Shown: positions 22,777 to 27,931 of the stretch, in pieces
Position numbering within the stretch: the first letter of the stretch is position 1
Layout of the letters: every line of letters starts with the position of its first letter
Source of the DNA: CAYNDB01 sp964395915
GTDB taxonomy: Bacteria > Nitrospinota_A > UBA7883 > JAJRTC01
Length of the DNA: 27,931 nt
Assembly (NCBI GenBank): GCA_964395915.1
Contig: CAYNDB010000020.1
Coordinates: 1-27,931, forward strand
Direction of reading: 5' to 3'
Made by a program: the position numbers and the translations under genes
The notes under the pieces: generated by a model
What the model saw: the letters and a program-made list of their open reading frames with translations, nothing else
The model's database searches: none
Told to the model about the DNA's origin: nothing

Positions 22777-24023
22777 CGAAAAAATATGTGATTATCGGCT
22801 TCGGGATCGCCGGAGTTACCGCCGCCGACACTATTCGCTCATTAGATCCTGAAGGCCAAATAACTATATTCAACAATGAGCCTTATCCGTTCTATTTCCG
22901 TCCGGCCCTCTCTTTCTATTTTAAAGGCGCTATCAGCGAAAACGAGCTTTCCGGAAAACCGGATGACTGGGCTGTGGATAACAATATCCGGGTGTTGAGC
23001 GACAAGGTCGTCTCTGTAAACACGGTGGAAAAAACCGTGGCGGGAGAGAACTCACATGTGGAACCTTATGACAAGCTTTTGATAGCCACTGGAGCGACCC
23101 CTTTTATGCTTCCCTGGCCAGGGGCCGACCTTAAAGGTGTATTCACTTATAGGACCAAGATGTGCGCCAAGATGAAAGTTGACTATATCAGGAAAAGAGG
23201 TGTAAAAAACGCCGTAGTCGTGGGCGGCGGCATACTTGGGATAGAGATGACGGAAAATTTCCATAATCTCGACATACCTGTCACCGTCCTTTTGCGCGAA
23301 TGCGCGATCCTGAGCCTTATCCTGGATAAAGCCGGCTCCTCTATTATTCGAAAACAGATGGAGGCTGACGGAAACCGCATTATTTGTGAAACGGAAATGG
23401 TGGAGATTTTAGGGGCCGATGAGCAAGTGAATGGTGTGAAACTGAAATCGGGCGAGGTTATACCTGCGGAGATGGTCATGGTCGCCATCGGAGTCCGCGC
23501 GGAAAATGGATTTCTTGAAGATAGCGGAATCGAGCTTGAAAGGGGAGTTCTTGTTGACGAGAGCTACCGCACAAGCGCGAACGATGTCTTTGCCGCAGGA
23601 GATGTGGCTGTGCGAAAAATGGGGGACGAACGAATCCCATGTGGCACATGGCTTGTGGCGGCGGAGCAGGGCAGGGCGGCCGGAGCAAAAATGGCTGGAG
23701 ATGAACAGCCTGTAAAAGAGAACATATTTTTTAACGCTAGCCACGCATATAAAAGCATGTATGCCGTAGTGGGAAGATATAATGCGCCTGAAGGGAACGG
23801 AGTTACGCATATTGCGGCCAAAACAGAAAATGGAAAATATGCAAAAGTGATCCTTGATGGAGCCAAAGTTATAGGCGGAACATTTATCGGGGACATTGCT
23901 CCGGCGTGGAACGTGATCAATGCGATAGAAAACGATATTGAGCTTGACCCTGCCGTTATTGAAAAAGGAAACGTTAAGGAAATCTTGTCATTCATGTCGA
24001 GCTTGCCGCAGCTTGTGTTTTAA
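22773..24023 (+). CDS. FAD-dependent pyridine nucleotide-disulfide oxidoreductase family protein
   Basis: 416 aa. FAD-binding GFGIAG is at 9-14, ATGATP at 105-110, the NAD(P)H-binding loop VVVGGGILGIEM at 148-159 and the second FAD motif DVFAAGDVAV at 271-280. The set is typical of the NADH oxidase/rubredoxin reductase/NirB N-terminal group. No redox-active CXXXXC is present near the N-terminus, so it should pass electrons between NAD(P)H and a protein partner rather than a bound disulfide. The start is GTG overlapping the upstream stop (GTGA), so it is translationally coupled to the iron-sulfur protein, its likely electron partner. The aldehyde dehydrogenase gene follows after 26 bp. Confidence 0.87.
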   Translation: MTKKYVIIGFGIAGVTAADTIRSLDPEGQITIFNNEPYPFYFRPALSFYFKGAISENELSGKPDDWAVDNNIRVLSDKVVSVNTVEKTVAGENSHVEPYDKLLIATGATPFMLPWPGADLKGVFTYRTKMCAKMKVDYIRKRGVKNAVVVGGGILGIEMTENFHNLDIPVTVLLRECAILSLILDKAGSSIIRKQMEADGNRIICETEMVEILGADEQVNGVKLKSGEVIPAEMVMVAIGVRAENGFLEDSGIELERGVLVDESYRTSANDVFAAGDVAVRKMGDERIPCGTWLVAAEQGRAAGAKMAGDEQPVKENIFFNASHAYKSMYAVVGRYNAPEGNGVTHIAAKTENGKYAKVILDGAKVIGGTFIGDIAPAWNVINAIENDIELDPAVIEKGNVKEILSFMSSLPQLVF

Positions 24024-24049
24024 AAAAGCGATCTCAAGGAAGGTGAAAA

Positions 24050-25629
24050 ATGGCTGAACCAAAAAAGATTCTTATAGATTCAAAATGGATTAAAACAGAC
24101 GAGGTCGTTGATGTTGTTAACCCGTATACCGGTAAAAAAATCGCAAAGGTGTGCCTTGCCGGACGCAAGGAGATGGACGCCGCTATCCGATCCGCTAAAA
24201 AAGCGTTCGAGACCACACGCCTTTTAAGCACAAACAAAACCGCGCGATTACTAAGAAATATCGTACACGGACTCATCCGCAACAGGGAGAAGCTTGCAAA
24301 CATCATTGTCGCCGAAGCTGGCAAACCTGTTGACCTTGCGGAGCATGAAGTCGACCGTACCATAATGACCTTTTCCATAGCGGCGGAAGAGGCCGGAAGG
24401 ATGGGAGGAGAGCTTATACCAGTGGATATAGACGCTCGGGCGGAAGGGCGCTATGCGATAACAAAACGGTTTCCCATTGGTGTCGTGGGTTGTATTTCGC
24501 CCTTTAATTTCCCGCTCAACCTTGTGGCGCACAAAGTCGCTCCGGCCATCGCCGCAAGAAATACCATCGTTCTAAAACCCGCCACCAAAACCCCGCTTTC
24601 AGCATTGCTGTTAGGCGAGATTCTTCTCGAAGCCGGTATCACGCCAGGTCAGTACAACGTGGTTCCATGCAAAAGAGAAGTGGGGGAGATGCTGGCGACT
24701 GATAAAAGAATCGCAAAAATGACGTTCACCGGAAGCCCTGGTGTGGGATGGCGGCTGAAAGAAATATCCGGAAGGAAAAAGGTGACTCTGGAGCTTGGCG
24801 GTAACGCCGCCGCTGTCGTATGCGCGGACGCCGACCTGGAGTGGGCTGTCCCTCGTATAGTGGCGGGAGCTTTTGGCTATGCGGGGCAGGTATGCATAAG
24901 CGTGCAAAGGATATTTATACATAAATCTATCATGGCGAAAACCGTTCGCGCGCTCGTGGCGGAAACGAAAAAGAACGCAAGAACAGGCGACCCTAGCAAA
25001 AAGGGGGTCATGGTAGGCCCGATGATAACCTCCGCCGCTCTTAAAAAAACGAGCGATATGATAAAGGAAGCGGTGACCGGCGGCGCAAAGGTTCTGGTCG
25101 GCGGAGGGAGACGCGGCCCATGTTACAAGCCGACACTGCTTTCGAACGTGAAAAAATCGATGAGCGTGGTCTGTACGGAGGCCTTCGCCCCGTTGGCGGT
25201 TATTCAGCCGTTCAGCACGTTCCGTCAGGCGATGAAGCTAGTCAACGATTCTGATTATGGCCTGCAACTTGGCGTGTTTACAAAAGATATTTCCAACGCC
25301 TTCGACGCTTTTGAGGAAGCGGACGTGGGCGGAGTGATTGTGAACGATTTCCCGACATTCAGGGTTGACAACATGCCTTACGGCGGCGTGAAGCTTTCCG
25401 GCTTTGGACGGGAAGGGGTGAAGTACGCCATNNNNNNNNNNNNNNNNNNNNNNNNNNNNNNNNNNNNNNNNNNNNNNNNNNNNNNNNNNNNNNNNNNNNN
25501 NNNNNNNNNNNNNNNNNNNNNNNNNNNNNNNCTTACGGCGGCGTGAAGCTTTCCGGCTTTGGACGGGAAGGGGTGAAGTACGCCATTGAGGAGATGACCG
25601 AGATCAAGGTCATGGTCATAAAGCGATAA
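24050..25629 (+). CDS. NAD(P)-dependent aldehyde dehydrogenase, interrupted by assembly gap
   Basis: ALDH superfamily. The ribosome-binding site AAGGAAGGTG precedes the ATG. Visible motifs are PFNFPLN (N153), LKPATKTP (K176), FTGSPGVG (226-233), LELGG (E248) and the catalytic Cys in GQVCISVQR (C282). The ending GFGREGVKYAIEEMTEIKVM resembles lactaldehyde and glyceraldehyde-3-phosphate dehydrogenase relatives. A 100-N gap lies at 25432-25531, but the 55 bp before it are repeated exactly after it. Removing one copy and the Ns restores a single frame of 474 aa ending at TAA 25627-25629; in raw coordinates the frame is broken. The gene is probably intact. It would oxidise an aldehyde to an acid and may feed NAD(P)H to the two upstream redox proteins (inference). 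Confidence 0.9.
25377..25586. other. 100-N scaffold gap flanked by a 55-bp exact duplication
   Basis: Bases 25432-25531 are N. The 55 bases at 25377-25431 and at 25532-25586 are identical, beginning CTTACGGCGG and ending TACGCCAT. This is what a scaffolder leaves when two contigs that overlap by one 55-mer are joined with a default spacer. The real sequence is most likely continuous, with no missing DNA. Confidence 0.95.
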
Positions 25630-25638
25630 CGTTAATTT

Positions 25639-25736
25639 GTCATGCCGGATTTAGTCCGGCATCTCGTATAGGGTTGATGTGGAAATGACGGGATTCACTT
25701 CGTGTTTGAAGCCAGCCGCGTCGAGCGCGGGATGAC
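25639..25736. repeat. Inverted-repeat intergenic element (copy at 25.6 kb)
   Basis: It starts GTCATGCCGGATTTAGTCCG and ends GCGGGATGAC, 98 bp, 10 bp after the aldehyde dehydrogenase stop. It equals the inner unit of the element at 2957-3114 (3004-3092) and the start of the one at 8405, including the hairpin CCGGATTTAGTCCGG. The outer GTCATTG module is missing. Confidence 0.75.
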
Positions 25737-25757
25737 AATGGAGCGACTAGTCAGGCG

Positions 25758-26192
25758 TTAATACTTCCGTTCAAAATAATCGTTCAGAATTGACGCATGG
25801 TCGAACACAAGATGGGGAAGTGTTTCTTTCGCAAATATCGCCACGTTTTTCGCGTCGTCCCCGGCTTCCGGCTTTCCTTCCGCTTTTGCGATGAAAACTA
25901 TCGATACGTTGTGCTGGCGCGTATCGCGCGATGGGTCGGAATATGCGTGAAACTGCCGCAGAAGAGTGACGTCAAGCCCCGTTTCTTCTTTCGCTTCACG
26001 AATGGCGGCGGATTCGAGCGATTCTCCATAATCTACAAACCCGCCGGGTATCGCCCAGCCTGATGGCTCATGGCCGCGCTCTATAAGGACAATGCCGCTG
26101 TCTATCTCGATGATGATGTCAACGGTAAGCTTTGGGTTCACCCACTCTTCAACGTTAGCCCCGCACGAGGCGCAGACACTAAATTTTTTCAC
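25758..26192 (-). CDS. Nudix hydrolase
   Basis: 144 aa. The Nudix box is complete: G51, E57, R65-E66, E69-E70 and G72, in GGFVDYGESLE then SAAIREAKEETGLDV. Such enzymes hydrolyse nucleoside diphosphates linked to another group, with ADP-ribose or dinucleotides as common substrates. A CASC pair (C7, C10) at the N-terminus hints at a small zinc-ribbon remnant, as in NudC-like or ADP-ribose-type Nudix proteins. The start is GTG overlapping the hisC stop by 4 bp (GTGA), so it is the last gene of a hisD-hisC-nudix unit. In that position it could conceivably take part in the PRATP-hydrolysis steps of histidine synthesis, but nothing in the sequence proves it. Confidence 0.88.
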   Translation of the reverse strand: MKKFSVCASCGANVEEWVNPKLTVDIIIEIDSGIVLIERGHEPSGWAIPGGFVDYGESLESAAIREAKEETGLDVTLLRQFHAYSDPSRDTRQHNVSIVFIAKAEGKPEAGDDAKNVAIFAKETLPHLVFDHASILNDYFERKY

Positions 26193-27247
26193 AACGCCTT
26201 TTCAATAGCGGTAAGGAACAGGTCATTCTCCGCAGGTGTTCCGATAGTGACGCGGAAACAGTCTCCAAGCCGTGGAGCGCCTTTAAACCATCGTACACGA
26301 ACCCCCTGTTTAAGCAGATTCTCAAAAGCTTTGGCAGGATCGTTTTCGATGCGCATTAAAATAAAGTTGGCTTCGGAAGGGAACGGGGCCACGCCGTTTA
26401 GTGTCGCCAGCTTTTCGAACACGCGGGCTCTCTCTTCCTTCGTCTTTTCAAACGTTGGTAAAAGCTGATCCCAGTTTCTCATGACCTCGGCGGCGACAGC
26501 CTGTGTCATCGAATTAATGTTATACGGCAACCGTGTCTTGTTCACCTGCTCAATCAATTTTTCGTTCGCCATCATATACCCCAGCCGCGCTCCGGCCAGG
26601 CCGATTTTTGAAATCGTTTTGAGTATCACAACGTTTGGCCTGTCGCGGAACAGAAGCCCCACGGAGCGCTCTGCGTAATCGACATACGCTTCGTCGATGA
26701 CAACAAGCCCCGGCGTTGTGTTCATCACCGTCGCCAGGGTATCCCTGTTCGCCACAATACCTGTCGGGTTGTTCGGCGACGCTATGAAAACTATTTTAGG
26801 CTGAAATTCGTCGACCCTGCCAAGTATGGAGTGTCGGTTTATATCCCAATCGTCATTCAAAGGCTCTTCGACTGTTTCCACGGAAAGGTATTGCGCTATT
26901 TTCTTGTACATCGTAAAAGTCGGCGATGGCGCCAATATTTTATCGCCGGGGTCGCACAGAGCCGCAATAAGAATTTGTATTATTTCGTCGGATCCGTTGC
27001 CGAGCAATATTTCCTTTTCATTCGCGCCTTCTTTTTTTGCGATTACGCGTTTTAACATAGTGGCGTTCGGATCGGGATATCGGTTCAGCTCAGTTCCGGC
27101 TATGATGGCCAACAGCCCTTCGCGCATTTTATTTGGCAGAGGATAGCTCGACTCGTTTGCGTCAAGGATAACATTAGCCGGATACGGCTCCACATGATAC
27201 GCCTCAAGGTTGCGTATTATTGGTCTTACAAAATCTTCAGGGTTCAT
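26189..27247 (-). CDS. hisC: Histidinol-phosphate aminotransferase
   Basis: 352 aa, normal for HisC, a class I/II PLP aminotransferase converting imidazole acetol phosphate to histidinol phosphate. The motifs are LDANESSYPLP (28-38), NRYPDP (55-60), GNGSDEII (83-90), ASPNNPTG (156-163, N160), VIDEAYVDY (183-191, D185/Y188), the PLP Lys in KTISKIGLAGARLGY (K214) and FRVTIGTPAEND near the end. The ATG overlaps the hisD stop by 4 bp (ATGA), which supports the histidine assignment over generic aromatic aminotransferases. An AAAGGA lies 14 nt upstream inside hisD. Confidence 0.95.
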   Translation of the reverse strand: MNPEDFVRPIIRNLEAYHVEPYPANVILDANESSYPLPNKMREGLLAIIAGTELNRYPDPNATMLKRVIAKKEGANEKEILLGNGSDEIIQILIAALCDPGDKILAPSPTFTMYKKIAQYLSVETVEEPLNDDWDINRHSILGRVDEFQPKIVFIASPNNPTGIVANRDTLATVMNTTPGLVVIDEAYVDYAERSVGLLFRDRPNVVILKTISKIGLAGARLGYMMANEKLIEQVNKTRLPYNINSMTQAVAAEVMRNWDQLLPTFEKTKEERARVFEKLATLNGVAPFPSEANFILMRIENDPAKAFENLLKQGVRVRWFKGAPRLGDCFRVTIGTPAENDLFLTAIEKAL

Positions 27248-27931
27248 TTTCGTTTGTTAATCCTTTTCTCAACAGCTTTCGCATGGGCGTTTAGCCCTTC
27301 CTCATAAGCTAAGTCTGTAACAGGGCCGGCAAGACGCCCAAAGCTTTTCCGTGTAAAAGATAGCAGGCTTGTCCGTTTGATAAAATCGTATACGCCCAAC
27401 GGTGAGAAAAACTTCGCGGAGCCTCCTGTCGGCAATACGTGGTTTGGCCCGGCGGCATAATCACCAAGCGCTTCCGGAGTCCACTCTCCCACAAACAAGG
27501 CGCCAGCGTTTTTTATCTGGCTGACATAACGGAAAGGATTCTTCACCATAAGCTCCATGTGTTCCGGCGCGATCCTGTTGGCAAGCTCAATCCCTTCCTT
27601 AACGCTTTTGACCACGAACCCGTAACAGTTGCGTTTAAGGCATTTTTTGATTATCGAACTGCGTCCAAGTTCGCCGGTTTGGGTCTTAAGCTCGTCCGCC
27701 ACCTTTTCCGCAATCTTTACGGATGTCGTGACGAGGATAGGGTATGCGTTTTCGTCATGCTCCGCTTGAGACAACAAATCCGCCGCAATGAATGAAGGGT
27801 CTGCGGTTCCGTCCGCCAACACAAGTATCTCGCTTGGGCCTGCAATCATGTCTATATCCACTTTCCCATACACCAAACACGTCCAATTCAAGAACATCAA
27901 CAATAGAACACGAACAAAGAACCGAAGGGAC
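27244..27931 (-). CDS. hisD: Histidinol dehydrogenase, partial (5' end missing or corrupted)
   Basis: From the window edge to the stop. The segment from LVYGKVDIDMIAGPSEILVL to the C-terminus is clearly the second half of HisD, the NAD- and zinc-dependent enzyme that oxidises histidinol to histidine. DLLSQAEHDENA, RIAPEHMELM and AGALFVGEWTPEALGDYAAG follow, with GPNHVLPTGG near the end. About 215 N-terminal residues are absent. Immediately before LVYGKV the family has a conserved VGPGN...AK segment, but here the frame reads a hydrophobic, unrelated stretch over the last 55 bases of the window (27877-27931). This is probably a damaged contig end. A TTG at 27903 is not a credible start. hisC follows with a 4-bp overlap. 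Confidence 0.85.
   Translation of the reverse strand, partial: SLRFFVRVLLLMFLNWTCLVYGKVDIDMIAGPSEILVLADGTADPSFIAADLLSQAEHDENAYPILVTTSVKIAEKVADELKTQTGELGRSSIIKKCLKRNCYGFVVKSVKEGIELANRIAPEHMELMVKNPFRYVSQIKNAGALFVGEWTPEALGDYAAGPNHVLPTGGSAKFFSPLGVYDFIKRTSLLSFTRKSFGRLAGPVTDLAYEEGLNAHAKAVEKRINKRK

Noticed and set aside
25432..25546. A continuation of the aldehyde dehydrogenase frame through the Ns
   Set aside because: The reading frame after the gap is shifted relative to the one before it in raw coordinates, so the apparent ending is an artefact of the spacer.
2957..25736. Repeated GTCATGCCGG units as a possible CRISPR array
   Set aside because: Copies are far apart, vary in sequence and length and are not separated by uniform spacers; no cas genes are present.

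Overview
This window looks like a draft or metagenome-derived chromosome fragment from a Gram-negative environmental bacterium. The Gram-negative call rests on an OmpA-family outer-membrane protein, a lipoprotein, a PEP-CTERM surface protein and a nine-haem c-type cytochrome. Together with long-chain olefin (ole) genes, a HdrD-like iron-sulfur protein and a TrpB2 enzyme, the gene mix suggests a respiratory lineage of the Desulfobacterota/Nitrospinota/Nitrospirota kind. No rRNA or other marker that would settle taxonomy is present. A run of exactly 100 Ns (25432-25531) shows that the sequence is a scaffold.

Layout. 1-2936 (minus): tmk, holB and a RicT/PSP1 protein open at the left edge, a familiar replication gene cluster. 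2957-3114: a nested inverted-repeat element. 3143-8222 (minus): a TrpB2-type tryptophan synthase followed by oleA, oleB and oleC for head-to-head fatty acyl condensation; oleD is absent. 8223-9013: a 791-bp gene-free region with regularly spaced palindromes and candidate promoters, leading into a PEP-CTERM protein (9014-9730, plus). 9740-9926: more repeats. 9959-11453: an AMMECR1 protein and a divergent pair of small DNA-binding proteins with a perfect palindrome between them. 11777-14934 (plus): a lipoprotein and the folate genes pabB and pabC. 15068-18118 (plus): an OmpA-domain barrel protein, a nonahaem membrane cytochrome and a small coupled protein. 18173-21410 (minus): a response regulator with a degenerate RsbW-like domain, a STAS protein, mnmA and an inositol monophosphatase. 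21631-25629 (plus): HdrD-like iron-sulfur protein, FAD/NAD oxidoreductase and aldehyde dehydrogenase, the last interrupted by the gap. 25758-27931 (minus): Nudix hydrolase, hisC and a partial hisD.

How the parts may work together. OleA, OleC and OleB would turn fatty acyl-CoAs into a beta-lactone and then an alkene if an OleD acts from elsewhere; otherwise ketones are expected. The response regulator and STAS protein look like a partner-switching module whose ATPase sites are eroded. The Fe-S/FAD/ALDH operon looks like an aldehyde-oxidising electron-transfer unit. The PEP-CTERM gene has an upstream architecture that would fit enhancer-dependent sigma-54 control.

The strongest observations are: the 55-bp exact duplication on both sides of the N gap, which shows the gap is artificial; the loss of GHKL motifs in the response regulator; the PEP-CTERM upstream region; oleABC without oleD; a PabC-like enzyme lacking the conserved PLP-contacting Glu; and a hisD whose upstream end stops looking like HisD about 55 nt from the window edge.
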